A model generated the notes under the pieces. That model worked only from the letters and a program-made list of their open reading frames with translations. It had not been told where the DNA came from and did not search any database. The position numbers were made by a program, and so were the translations under genes. Below are positions 49,057-57,021 of a stretch of 58,852 nt of DNA, piece after piece. Location of the stretch: the NCBI GenBank assembly GCA_028284145.1, contig JANQSH010000123.1:1-58852 (forward strand), given 5' to 3'. The DNA comes from Planctomycetaceae bacterium. GTDB lineage: Bacteria; Planctomycetota; Planctomycetia; Planctomycetales; Planctomycetaceae. Every line of letters starts with the position of its first letter. The first letter of the stretch is position 1.

Positions 49057-49761
49057 ATGCTTGCTTTGATGAACGACCTGTGGAGTGATGACAAGGGGTT
49101 TCTGGTTTCGGCCGAATTAGCCCTGATATTGACCATCGGGGTCATTGCGGTTGTGGTGGGTATCCACGCTGTCGCCGGCAGCGTTAACCATGAGTTGAAC
49201 GATGTCGCTGGTGCAATTGGAGCACTCGATCAGTCATACCGTTACGATGGCTTTGTGAGTCCGGGGCACTCGTACGTGGGCGGTTCTGGATACCACGACG
49301 CAGCCGACGATTGCGACTGCTCGGAAATCGTTCCGTCTCGATCCGGAGTGAAATCCGGTGGTTCGGGAACAGAATCACGTGGCGTGCCGCAAGGATCGAG
49401 ATTCACACCAACGCCTGCTCCGCCGAGATCTGTGCAACCAGGTTCCCAACCAGGTTCGCCGCATGTGATTCCAGCTCCTGTCGTTCCAGATTATCCGCCT
49501 CCGGCGAACGTGAAGCCATCCTATTCGACACCTGCTGTTCCTTCGACACCAGGTTACTCACAGCCGCCACAAACGACGACCTGCTGCCCACCACCGGTAA
49601 CACCGGTACCCAATACCCCGGCGGTTATCGTTCCCTGGCCTGAGTTCTACGAGAGTCCAGCCGTTGTCTACCCGGCCCCGGTTTATTCAGCTCCAGTTTA
49701 TTCGGCCCCAACCTGTTCACCAGCTTTGATTGACCCTTGCCTGTTCAATTGCTGTCAGTAG
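49057..49761 (+). CDS. Array protein 1: pilin-like single-span protein with Pro-rich tail
   Basis: The 234-residue founder-like member begins MLALMNDLWSDDKGFLVSAE, continues into a hydrophobic span (LALILTIGVIAVVVGIHAV), then NHELNDVAGAIGALDQSYRYDGF and an acidic DDCDCSEI box. Unlike its six downstream paralogs it adds about 130 residues, very rich in Pro, Ser, Thr and Tyr (PAPVYSAPVYSAP) and ending in a Cys pair (FNCCQ). The architecture (short charged head, Gly, then a Glu before or within one hydrophobic helix) recalls type IVb/Flp pilins, although the Glu is at +6 after Gly, not +5. An exported, polymerising or cell-surface role is inferred only. Confidence 0.85.
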   Translation: MLALMNDLWSDDKGFLVSAELALILTIGVIAVVVGIHAVAGSVNHELNDVAGAIGALDQSYRYDGFVSPGHSYVGGSGYHDAADDCDCSEIVPSRSGVKSGGSGTESRGVPQGSRFTPTPAPPRSVQPGSQPGSPHVIPAPVVPDYPPPANVKPSYSTPAVPSTPGYSQPPQTTTCCPPPVTPVPNTPAVIVPWPEFYESPAVVYPAPVYSAPVYSAPTCSPALIDPCLFNCCQ

Positions 49762-50865
49762 ATGTCCACCCAGTAAACATCCATTGAGACGACGAAACGA
49801 TCAGGCTTGAAATCCATATCAAAACGTTGGCTGAGGGGTGTTCGCTTGAGAGAGCGGGCGCCCCCTCAGTTCGTTCACTCACCCTTATAAAATCAGTCCG
49901 ACCGACAATATCCATATGATTGGGACAACCACTGCAACTCTGGCTTTGTGGTGGAGACAATTTTCACAGCGTGAACCAACAATTCATCATCACCCGCAAA
50001 TTAATTTCAGGCGAATTGTACGCCGCAATCAACAAATTGTTGTTAACAGTGTAAACCGCCATAAACAGTTCAGGTGGACATCCGAGCGGATGAACGTGCC
50101 TTGTCAAATCCTCATCAACCACATAACCCGTTTTCAGAATTGATGGTTATGACGGTTTCTCTTCGCGCGCGCTTTGCACATTGTGATCGGATTAGATGTT
50201 TGGCGCGCTCTGTGCTTTCTCCTCGCTTTCGTCTGAATGAAACGATCAGCACAATTCACTCGGATATCGCAAATGAGTGGAGCCAGGTGCTTTTCCACAT
50301 TGTGATACTTTTTTCGGTGAAGCAGGTTGATTGGAATTCGTTGGACAAAGTGATGAGGCGGGCCAAACCTCACGCAGGCACACACCCTGTGTGTCGGCAA
50401 TATCAGTCTGACCTGTTCCGACTCTGCATATCCACCAGACAGACTGAACATCAATACTGAACAACACGATTCACATCAGGGTCTTCGCAACGCCTTGCGT
50501 GTGAGAGAGAGACTCGGGGCTGTCGTCGCAACCGGCAGCCCCGGTGCAAATAACCACCGGCTTCATTCATACGAATCAGGTCGGCTTGAAAATACGAAGC
50601 AGACATTTCACTGCAGGAAATGGCGGAACCGACTGATCCTCGGTTCTGCAAACCGCCATTCAGTTCATTGTCCGAACATTGGCGGACCCGTGGATAACGT
50701 TCCACCTGATGCGGGAGATCAGCCGTTCAGATGTTGCATTCCACGAACAGCAATTGCGATTCGATGCACTGTTACCTCAGCCCGCACAAGCTGGACTCTC
50801 CGGTGCAGACTGTCGCACACACACTTTCTCGTTTTCTCAAATTGCGAAAAAAGGAACTCTCGAAA
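49762..50865. other. 1.1-kb gene-free spacer in the array
   Basis: No coding region was recognised. It contains leader element L2 (50481-50558) about 310 bases before array gene 2. No T-tailed hairpin was seen after array gene 1. Confidence 0.5.
50481..50558 (+). promoter_or_regulatory. Array leader element L2
   Basis: It contains TTCGCAACGCCTTGCGT, then GTGAGAGAGAC (50501-50511) and a perfect hairpin CGGGGCTG (50513-50520) / CAGCCCCG (50534-50541). A second possible stem CCGGTG (50539-50544) / CACCGG (50553-50558) overlaps the first, so the two are mutually exclusive. It aligns closely with L3. Confidence 0.65.
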
Positions 50866-51213
50866 ATGTTGAAACAACTCTGGAATGACGAAGCTGGTGT
50901 GATCATCTCCGCTGAACTCGTCCTCGTCCTCACGATTGGTGTCCTGATGCTGGTCGTAGGCCTGCACAGTGTCAGCAAAGCTGTCACGTTTGAATTGGGC
51001 GACTTGGCTCAGGCATTTGGCGCTGTGGATCAAACTTACAAGTTTGACGGATTCAGCGCACCTGGCGGCACGGGTAATCCAGATCACTCCTTGGTCAGAG
51101 GCACCGGTTCGGCTGACGAAGCAGACGATTGCGATTGCATCGAAATCATCGAAACTATTCCGACCGACAAAGCTGATCCTTCAGCACGTAACGTCGGTGA
51201 AAATGCTCCGTAA
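50866..51213 (+). CDS. Array protein 2: small pilin-like single-span protein
   Basis: From the ATG at 50866 (AAAGGAA ribosome site) the product has 115 residues. It shares the head MLKQLWNDEAGVIISAEL, a membrane span (VLVLTIGVLMLVVGLHSV), FELGDLAQAFGAVDQTYKFDGF and ADDCDCIEI with its neighbours, and has an acidic tail. A longer open frame from 50731 lacks support. It is the most divergent of the short members in the middle (YKFDGFSAPGGTGNPDHS). The first 62 bases of the gene equal those of array gene 3. Confidence 0.88.
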   Translation: MLKQLWNDEAGVIISAELVLVLTIGVLMLVVGLHSVSKAVTFELGDLAQAFGAVDQTYKFDGFSAPGGTGNPDHSLVRGTGSADEADDCDCIEIIETIPTDKADPSARNVGENAP

Positions 51214-51260
51214 GAAAACGCCCAGCAGGGTTATTGCTTAATAACTCACTGCGATTCAAT

Positions 51261-51302
51261 CTCCCTCGGTTTGCTTCGGCAGGCCGTGGGAGTTTTTCTT
51301 TG
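51261..51302 (+). terminator. Intrinsic terminator after array gene 2
   Basis: CTCCCTCGG (51261-51269) pairs with CCGTGGGAG (51284-51292), with one mismatch, followed by TTTTTCTTT. Confidence 0.8.
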
Positions 51303-52242
51303 CGCATGTGGCAATTCTGCAGCGACCCTTTTCATGCAACCTGGGCCACCCACGTTTTATTCTCCCCGACAGACAAACTTGCAGAAGTTCGCAAAGATGA
51401 ATCATAGTCGCGACGTTACGCCGTCGCGGAATGAGCTGTGCAAGCGGGAATCCAGACGATGAAGAACTGGATACTCGGCTTCGCGGGTATGACTGAAAAC
51501 GAAACAATTGGGCGGCGTCGATAAAAATTCTCACAATCCGCTTAACATGCCCCATCGGAATGACTCGCAAGTCAGCCGCTCAGTGATTTTTCGTGTTGAT
51601 TAGCTCATTCGCCACAACCCGAATCTTCACTTCAACTTACCAATTGATCGCTGATGTTGCGCTATGCTTGTTGTGCAGATTGCCCCCGATCGTCAGAGCC
51701 AATTTGTTTGCGCAGCAAGACAAAACGTTGTCAACGCTGTCAATGGGATTGAACAGATCTCATACCCTCAGAGACAGTCGTACCATGCCGTTGCCGTTTT
51801 GCAACATTTCCACAAGTTCAAACGAATTCATTGAACTTACGTCGCGCTGGTCGTTGATTTCTTGTCACACACCAGGCCGATTGGCGCGCTCGCTGCATCT
51901 GATTATCTCCCGTCAGTCACGACGCTGGCATGAATCAAACTTGTCACAACGATGAATCACTCCCTTCAAGAGAGTGCAACTCTTTGTGATGAGTTCATTC
52001 GGCGGAATCTGTCGAGACGGGCAATTCCTCTTTCCAGGGAGGAACTATCGACTGCGGCGAAAATCCTGCTGTTTCTGAGTATTCCGATGTTTTCCTTCGT
52101 CACGATTACTCCGATTCCTCGCCTCTCCCAACAGTTGACGCAGGGACTGCACAACATCCAAACCAGAGACATTCTGTGTCCGGGCGGCTCCCCTCCGTTC
52201 TGATGCTTCCGAACAAATCATCGGTCATTCACCACCGGAGTT

Positions 52243-52302
52243 CTCGCAACACTTCGGCGTGTGAGAGAGACCAGGGTTGCCGTCCTCACGGCGGCAACCC
52301 CG
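52243..52302 (+). promoter_or_regulatory. Array leader element L3
   Basis: It contains TCGCAACACTTCGGCGT and GTGAGAGAGAC (52261-52271). The hairpin GGGTTGCC (52274-52281) / GGCAACCC (52293-52300) follows, then CGCGTACAAA. Compared with L2 the stem keeps pairing although bases differ (a C-G pair in L2 is T-A here), which suggests a conserved RNA structure. Confidence 0.65.
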
Positions 52303-52598
52303 CGTACAAAGTGCGTCGGTTTTCACTGGGAAAGCGCACAGCGAAATCAAGGTGCGAACAACTCTGAAGAGTGCCGTCGTGCGGGCTGATTCCCCAGCAC
52401 GGCAAGCTGGATTGTTGTTGCTCAACAGTCTGGATCGGGAAAGATCGATCGCGGATCTGGATCAGAGATTCTGTGGAGAGATTTCCCAAAACAGTTGGCG
52501 ACTGCCACGACGTTGCGGGATGTGATGTCACATTCAGTCGGGCGGAAGCTGTCTAGTCTCTTTCTCTAGATCGCGTTTGCGAAAAAGGAACTCTGAAA

Positions 52599-52925
52599 AT
52601 GTTGAAACAACTCTGGAATGACGAAGCTGGTGTGATCATCTCCGCTGAACTCGTCCTCGTTCTGACCATCGGTGTCCTGATGCTGGTTGTTGGTCTGCAC
52701 GCTGTGACCAAGTCCATCAACTACGAACTGGGCGACATCGCTTCTGCTTTCGGTTCGATCGAACAGTCCTTCAGCTATGATGGATTCGACAACGACTCAC
52801 ACTCGACCGTTAAAGGCTCGGCCTACACGGACGAAGCCGATGACTGCGATTGCAGCGAAATCATCGAAACCCAACCGGTTCCCAAGGCTGATGGCAGTGC
52901 CCGTAACGTTGCAGAAAACACGTAA
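52599..52925 (+). CDS. Array protein 3: small pilin-like single-span protein
   Basis: The 108-residue member starts MLKQLWNDEAGVIISAEL with the shared span and INYELGDIASAFGSIEQSFSYDGF. It has a short variable loop (DNDSHSTVKGSAYTDE), the ADDCDCSEI box and an acidic/polar tail. The ribosome site AAGGAACT lies just upstream. The sequence is nearly identical to array gene 4 over the head and span (one base differs in the first 108). The two form a close pair separated by 175 bases and a terminator. A single membrane helix with the C-terminal part outside is the likely topology. Confidence 0.88.
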   Translation: MLKQLWNDEAGVIISAELVLVLTIGVLMLVVGLHAVTKSINYELGDIASAFGSIEQSFSYDGFDNDSHSTVKGSAYTDEADDCDCSEIIETQPVPKADGSARNVAENT

Positions 52926-52967
52926 GTCGTTTTCTGAAACGCAGTCTGTGCTGACTTGATCGATCCT

Positions 52968-53010
52968 CTCGCGACTTGCAATTGTGAGTCGCGAGGGCTC
53001 TTATTTCTTC
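52968..53010 (+). terminator. Intrinsic terminator after array gene 3
   Basis: CTCGCGACT (52968-52976) pairs with AGTCGCGAG (52987-52995), followed by a T-rich stretch (CTCTTATTTCTT). Confidence 0.78.
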
Positions 53011-53100
53011 GCCTGGAGTCACCCGTTTCACAGATGTGAATCGGACTCCCGACCAAAGTCTCTTCTCTTACTTGCAAAATAAAGACATAAGGAACGTAAA

Positions 53101-53445
53101 ATGTTGAAACAACTCTGGAATGATGAAGCTGGTGTGATCATCTCCGCTGAACTCGTCCTCGTTCTGACCATCGGTGTCCTGATGCTGGTTGTTGGTCTGC
53201 ACGCTGTTGTGAAATCTGTCAACTACGAACTGGGCGACATTGCTTCCGCTTTCGGTTCGATCGAACAGTCTTTCAGCTATGATGGATTCGCCAACGGTGG
53301 CGGCGTCTGCAACAATCACCACGCTGAAGTCAAAGGTTCGGCCTACACGGATGAAGCCGATGACTGCGATTGCAGCGAAATCGTTGAAACGCAACCAGTT
53401 CCCAAGGCTGATGGCAGCCCCCGTAATGTCCCGGAAAATACATAA
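53101..53445 (+). CDS. Array protein 4: small pilin-like single-span protein
   Basis: The 114-residue paralog has the head MLKQLWNDEAGVIISAEL, the shared membrane span and VNYELGDIASAFGSIEQSFSYDGF. A longer variable loop containing an extra Cys and His pair (GGGVCNNHHAEVKGSAY) follows, then ADDCDCSEIVETQPVPKADG. It lacks a leader element of its own and lies 175 bases after array gene 3, so it may be read through from gene 3 or have a short promoter. The loop with Cys/His recurs in array protein 6 (TVCNDNHAEVKGSAY). Confidence 0.88.
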   Translation: MLKQLWNDEAGVIISAELVLVLTIGVLMLVVGLHAVVKSVNYELGDIASAFGSIEQSFSYDGFANGGGVCNNHHAEVKGSAYTDEADDCDCSEIVETQPVPKADGSPRNVPENT

Positions 53446-53491
53446 TTCAGGCCAACGTTTTTGCACTTGTTGCTGAAACGTCAATCAAAAG

Positions 53492-53531
53492 ACTCCCGTG
53501 GTTTGCTCCGGCGAACTGCGGGAGTTTTTTT
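53492..53531 (+). terminator. Intrinsic terminator after array gene 4
   Basis: ACTCCCG (53492-53498) pairs with CGGGAGT (53519-53525), with an inner GTT/AAC, followed by seven T residues. It resembles the terminator after array gene 2. Confidence 0.85.
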
Positions 53532-54128
53532 GCGCTGTGTGACGAATTTTTCGTGTATAACGATTTGAACGTTCTCAACTTCCACATTGATTTTCCGCAA
53601 GACAATCATTACACGTAACACCGTTTGAGAGCGATGCTTAAACGCCACACCGCGTGTTGCACGTTGTGTTGTTTCAACATCCTTACGATCTGACAACGCA
53701 AATTGTTAAATCATCGCGACGCATAGCTGGTTTTGCATGCTCGTCCAGACTCGCGAATCCCACCAGGTGATTTTTTCTGAAAGATGCCAAAACGCCTCAA
53801 AAATCTGAGGTTTCCCACCTGTTGATGCGATTGCAGAACATCCCTGTTGACGCCGGGCAACAGGGTGTTGGCACACTCGTTGCATTTTCACCACAGCAGG
53901 CGAGGCAGGGAATGCTTCGCAGGTCATTTCTCTCCTCTCATCGGTTTTGCATCGCGTCATCCAGATTCGTTGCTTTCCTGCAACAACATCGACACCAACC
54001 ATACGAAAGCCTGTCGAATTCCCATATTGAAAATGATTGTGTGAACCTTGCGCGATGAGCCAAACAGCAGTTGGTGAGGTGTTTTCACATCTCCGGCTGA
54101 ACTTGATCATACTCAAGGCTCTGTGACG

Positions 54129-54221
54129 AGCGGTTTGTGAGAGAGCCGCTGAATTTCTGACGTTCATTTCAGGCCAGGGTTTTGAGTTCTCAAGGGGAAA
54201 CCACTATCGCGGTGGTTCCCC
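54129..54221 (+). promoter_or_regulatory. Array leader element L4
   Basis: Stem 1: AGCGG (54129-54133) / CCGCT (54146-54150) around the loop TTTGTGAGAGAG. After a 43-base insertion comes stem 2: GGGGAA-A-CCAC (54194-54204) / GTGGTTCCCC (54212-54221). The boxes match L1-L3 in order, though the spacing is longer. Confidence 0.55.
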
Positions 54222-54578
54222 GTGCCAGTCCACGAAGGTGAACAACGTTCGTCTTCGCAAAACATAAAACAAAGATGAAGCGAACACTCGGGTTTCCGGC
54301 GAACGGTCAACCTTTACCCCAATCAACCGTTCTGTACGTCGATCGATTTGCCGGCCCCGAGTCCGGACAACTCCGTTTGTTGCAAGGGGAGCTTTCAGAT
54401 TTTTCCTGCAGGAAATCGGCGACATTGTCGGCCAGCAATGTCACCACATTCGCCAGACTGAGAACTGACTCACCTGGCATCTGTTGCGCCGGTGGTCTCG
54501 CGTCGCAAGACGTGAATCAACCGGAATTACGGCGGCAACTTGCCGTCAACTTCTCTCTTACCACGTAAGGAATCGAAA

Positions 54579-54908
54579 ATGTTGCAAAAACTCTGGAATG
54601 ACGAAGCTGGTGTGGTGATCTCCGCCGAACTTGTCCTCGTGCTGACGATTGGCGTCCTGATGCTCGTCGTTGGCCTGCATGCTGTCACCAAAGCCATCAA
54701 CTATGAACTGGGGGATCTCGCATCCGCTTTTGGTGCCATCGACCAGTCCTTCAGCTATGACGGCTTTGAAAACGATGAACACGCTTTCGTGCACGGTTCC
54801 GCCTATGCTGACGAAGCGGACGAATGTGATTGCAGCGAAATCGTTGAAACCCGTCCCGATCCCAAGGAAGATGGCAGCGATACCAACCGTGACGAAAGCG
54901 ACAGCTAA
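54579..54908 (+). CDS. Array protein 5: small pilin-like single-span protein
   Basis: From the ATG at 54579 the product has 109 residues. The head is MLQKLWNDEAGVVISAEL (QK in place of KQ), then the shared span, INYELGDLASAFGAIDQSFSYDGF and a variable loop ENDEHAFVHGSAY. The box ADECDCSEIVETRPDPKEDG follows, and the tail is acidic. An upstream in-frame ATG at 54540 is rejected because the family start is MLxxLWND. It pairs with array gene 6: both share the ECDCSEIVETRPDPKEDGSD tail. Confidence 0.88.
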   Translation: MLQKLWNDEAGVVISAELVLVLTIGVLMLVVGLHAVTKAINYELGDLASAFGAIDQSFSYDGFENDEHAFVHGSAYADEADECDCSEIVETRPDPKEDGSDTNRDESDS

Positions 54909-54940
54909 GTCCGGTAGATTATTGGGCTGGGCCGAATTTT

Positions 54941-54990
54941 TCTCGCGGTGAGCGAACTGCAAATCGCGAGAGGCTTTTCGCTCGTTTTTT
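54941..54990 (+). terminator. Likely terminator after array gene 5
   Basis: TCTCGCG (54941-54947) pairs with CGCGAGA (54965-54971), followed by GGCTTTTCGCTCGTTTTTT. Confidence 0.65.
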
Positions 54991-55102
54991 AGAGACGGGA
55001 TTTTCTGATTCGATGCACTCTGTGCTGAACGGTCCTGTTTCGCATCCCATCAACTGATCTAATTTCGCCTACAGCGAATGAATAAGCAAAAAGGAAACAA
55101 CA

Positions 55103-55450
55103 ATGTTGAAGCAACTCTGGAATGACGACTCTGGTGTGATTATTTCGGCTGAACTTGTCCTCGTTTTGACCATCGGTGTTCTGATGCTGGTTGTTGGTCT
55201 GCACGCCGTGACAAAAGCCGTCAACTATGAATTGGGTGACCTGGCTTCTGCCTTTGGATCAATCGATCAATCCTTCTCTTACGATGGTTTTGAAAACGGT
55301 AACACTGTTTGCAACGACAACCACGCTGAAGTCAAAGGTTCGGCCTACGACGACGAACGGGATGAATGTGACTGCAGTGAAATTGTCGAAACCCGTCCGG
55401 ATCCGAAAGAAGATGGTAGCGATATCAATCGCGCCGAAAGCGATGGCTAA
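55103..55450 (+). CDS. Array protein 6: small pilin-like single-span protein
   Basis: The 115-residue paralog starts MLKQLWNDDSGVIISAEL, with the shared membrane span and VNYELGDLASAFGSIDQSFSYDGF. The Cys/His loop TVCNDNHAEVKGSAY resembles array protein 4, and the ECDCSEIVETRPDPKEDG box matches array protein 5. This mixture of features suggests recombination between copies. The AAAGGAAAC ribosome site precedes the ATG. It has no leader element of its own. Confidence 0.88.
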   Translation: MLKQLWNDDSGVIISAELVLVLTIGVLMLVVGLHAVTKAVNYELGDLASAFGSIDQSFSYDGFENGNTVCNDNHAEVKGSAYDDERDECDCSEIVETRPDPKEDGSDINRAESDG

Positions 55451-56151
55451 GGCATTTGCGAAAAATCACATCTCGTGATTTGAATATGCGACCGTGGTCT
55501 GCATCTGCAGGCCACGGTTTTGTTATTGAGCATCGACTTTGGAGTTGCGTTCATAGTGGCCAGGTTCACCCAGACAAACACCGATGCGGGTCATGTTTAC
55601 AAAACGCAACATCCTGGCGTTTCAATCATGAACGAAATTCCCGAGAAACTCATCAATATCCTAACTCACCTTTTGTCAAGGAGTTGCGCAACTCTTCGCT
55701 GGCGCAAAATGTAAAGCAATGTTCAATACACTTTACAACCTGGGTGTGAGCGAAGTGAACAATCCCTACTGCACCGAAGGTCATCGAAACGACATAAACC
55801 TTGATGCTCAGAGATCATGTTGACCAGTGAGCAGGCTCATTCGAAGCCATCCAGAATACCGATTCTTGAATCGGCACACATTATGCAAATTCCTTCATCG
55901 AAGGTGATCGCCAGACGATGACCGTCACGTTCTGTTGAATGCACGCATGCCACCATCTGGTCGAGTCCATACGACCTGACCCGCACGTTCGCAATCAACG
56001 GACACCTGAACAATGGAGTTGCGATCCAGTTCATTCGGGTGAAAGTGCCGTCATCTGCTGCGATTGCCGGGAACTGTGTCGCTGGTGCGGAAGAAGTTTC
56101 CGATCGCTGACGATGCGATATCACTTACTCTCTCACATGTAGGGGACTCAA
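55451..56151. other. Gene-free spacer before array gene 7
   Basis: It contains the terminator of array gene 6 and a perfect 14-base palindrome GAGTTGCGCAACTC (55681-55694). A GTAAAG/CTTTAC dyad (55711-55736) follows. No leader element of the L1-L4 type and no gene were seen. Confidence 0.5.
55491..55526 (+). terminator. Intrinsic terminator after array gene 6
   Basis: ACCGTGG (55491-55497) pairs with CCACGGT (55512-55518), with an inner CTGC/GCAG, followed by TTTTGTTA. Confidence 0.75.
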
Positions 56152-56493
56152 ATGTTGCGAAATTTCCAAAATCTTTGGAACGATGAATTTGGTTTCATTG
56201 TTTCGGCTGAACTTGTGCTGGTATTGACCATCGGTGTACTGATGATGGTCGTCGGACTACACGCTGTGTCCAAAGCAATCGTGCAGGAACTCAATGACCT
56301 GTCGTCTGCTTTTGGTGCCATCAACCAGTCTTATTCCTATGATGGTTTCGAGAAACCATCCCATTCGCGTGTTAGTGGAGCGGGTTTCCAGGACAACGAA
56401 GATGATTGCGATTGTGCAGAAATCGTCCAGACGGAACCAGATCTCAAGGTGGATAATGGCAGTGGTATTCCAGAAGGTGGCGACCGCTATTGA
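56152..56493 (+). CDS. Array protein 7: small pilin-like single-span protein
   Basis: The 113-residue last member begins MLRNFQNLWNDEFGFIVSAE, closer to array protein 1 in the head (GFxVSAEL) and in VQELNDLSSAFGAINQSYSYDGF. The DDCDCAEI box is kept and the tail is short. It lacks the Pro-rich extension of protein 1. The ribosome site AGGGGA precedes the ATG. A strong terminator follows at 56626. It marks the right end of the array; beyond it the toxin island begins on the other strand. Confidence 0.87.
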   Translation: MLRNFQNLWNDEFGFIVSAELVLVLTIGVLMMVVGLHAVSKAIVQELNDLSSAFGAINQSYSYDGFEKPSHSRVSGAGFQDNEDDCDCAEIVQTEPDLKVDNGSGIPEGGDRY

Positions 56494-56625
56494 TAAGCCT
56501 GAACAGGCAAGTGTGAAACTTGCCGTCAGCAGCAGGATTGTTTCGCAGGAGAAGAGGGTGGCATAAGCTCGGCGATGCGATTGAGACTGACGGCAGCACT
56601 TCTTGTGTTAAACTCAACTAAAGGA

Positions 56626-56663
56626 ACCCGCTTGGATACCCAAAGTATCCTGGCGGGTTTTTT
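56626..56663 (+). terminator. Intrinsic terminator at the end of the array
   Basis: ACCCGC, then GGATAC (56634-56639), pairs with GTATCC (56645-56650) and GCGGGT (56653-56658), followed by a T tract. A smaller GGCAAGT/ACTTGCC hairpin precedes it at 56507-56524. Confidence 0.85.
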
Positions 56664-56765
56664 GCTTGCCGGGCATGTTTTGTTTGCAGGAGGTGGAAGT
56701 TTTCTGGGGACCGTGATGGACCCAGAGAGTGTCCCGAACCTCGCAGTGAAGAACAGGTTATGTAG

Positions 56766-57011
56766 TCATGCGGGCGGTTGGCCATCACCATTTAGTCTTT
56801 GAACGGCGGCATCCAACGCGTCACGAAGTTCTTGAAGTGGAATTGTTCGCGATATGTACGCTTCATCCAATCCGGGACCGGGTATTTCAACGATGGGGAT
56901 CTCATCCTCATGGCTGACTAACGCAACGAACTTATCGTCTCGATAAATCTCCGCAACAACCTTCTCGTGTTCCTGGTTGCTCACAATTTCAATACGAAAT
57001 CCTTGTTCCAT
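56766..57011 (-). CDS. Putative immunity protein of the frameshifted toxin
   Basis: From the ATG at 57011 the product has 81 residues, is small, acidic and cytosolic, with EQGFRIEIVSNQEHEKVVAE, then DDKFVALVSHEDEIPIVEIPG. From memory, small planctomycete proteins of this pattern (IEIVS...LVAEIY.D.KFVALIS) lie downstream of toxin tails. It lies 10 bases downstream of the HINT-toxin remnant on the same strand, the usual toxin-immunity order. It looks intact although the toxin is frameshifted. A longer frame to 57071 overlaps the toxin end. Confidence 0.6.
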   Translation of the reverse strand: MEQGFRIEIVSNQEHEKVVAEIYRDDKFVALVSHEDEIPIVEIPGPGLDEAYISRTIPLQELRDALDAAVQRLNGDGQPPA

Positions 57012-57021
57012 GTTCCTATTC

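Larger units (their letters stand above)
51214..52598. other. 1.4-kb gene-free spacer in the array
   Basis: It holds the terminator of array gene 2 and leader element L3 (52243-52302) about 300 bases before array gene 3. Nothing coding was recognised; the open frames present have no family-like features. Confidence 0.5.
53446..54578. other. 1.1-kb gene-free spacer in the array
   Basis: It contains the terminator of array gene 4 and leader element L4 (54129-54221), about 360 bases before array gene 5. A 97-codon open frame at 54275-54568 has no family-like feature and is not called. Confidence 0.5.

Noticed and set aside
54275..54568. 97-codon open frame in the array spacer
   Set aside because: Lies in a leader region, no ribosome site of note and no similarity to array proteins; more likely untranslated leader.
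56128..56141. Reverse-strand match to the GTGAGAGAG box upstream of array gene 7
   Set aside because: It is on the wrong strand, lacks the following GGGG/CCCC hairpin and is only a short low-complexity match.
49057..56493. Calling the array genes true type IV pilins
   Set aside because: Leader and span resemble type IVb pilins, but the Glu spacing differs, no prepilin peptidase or Tad gene is nearby and the acidic DCDC tail is not a pilin hallmark; left as pilin-like.
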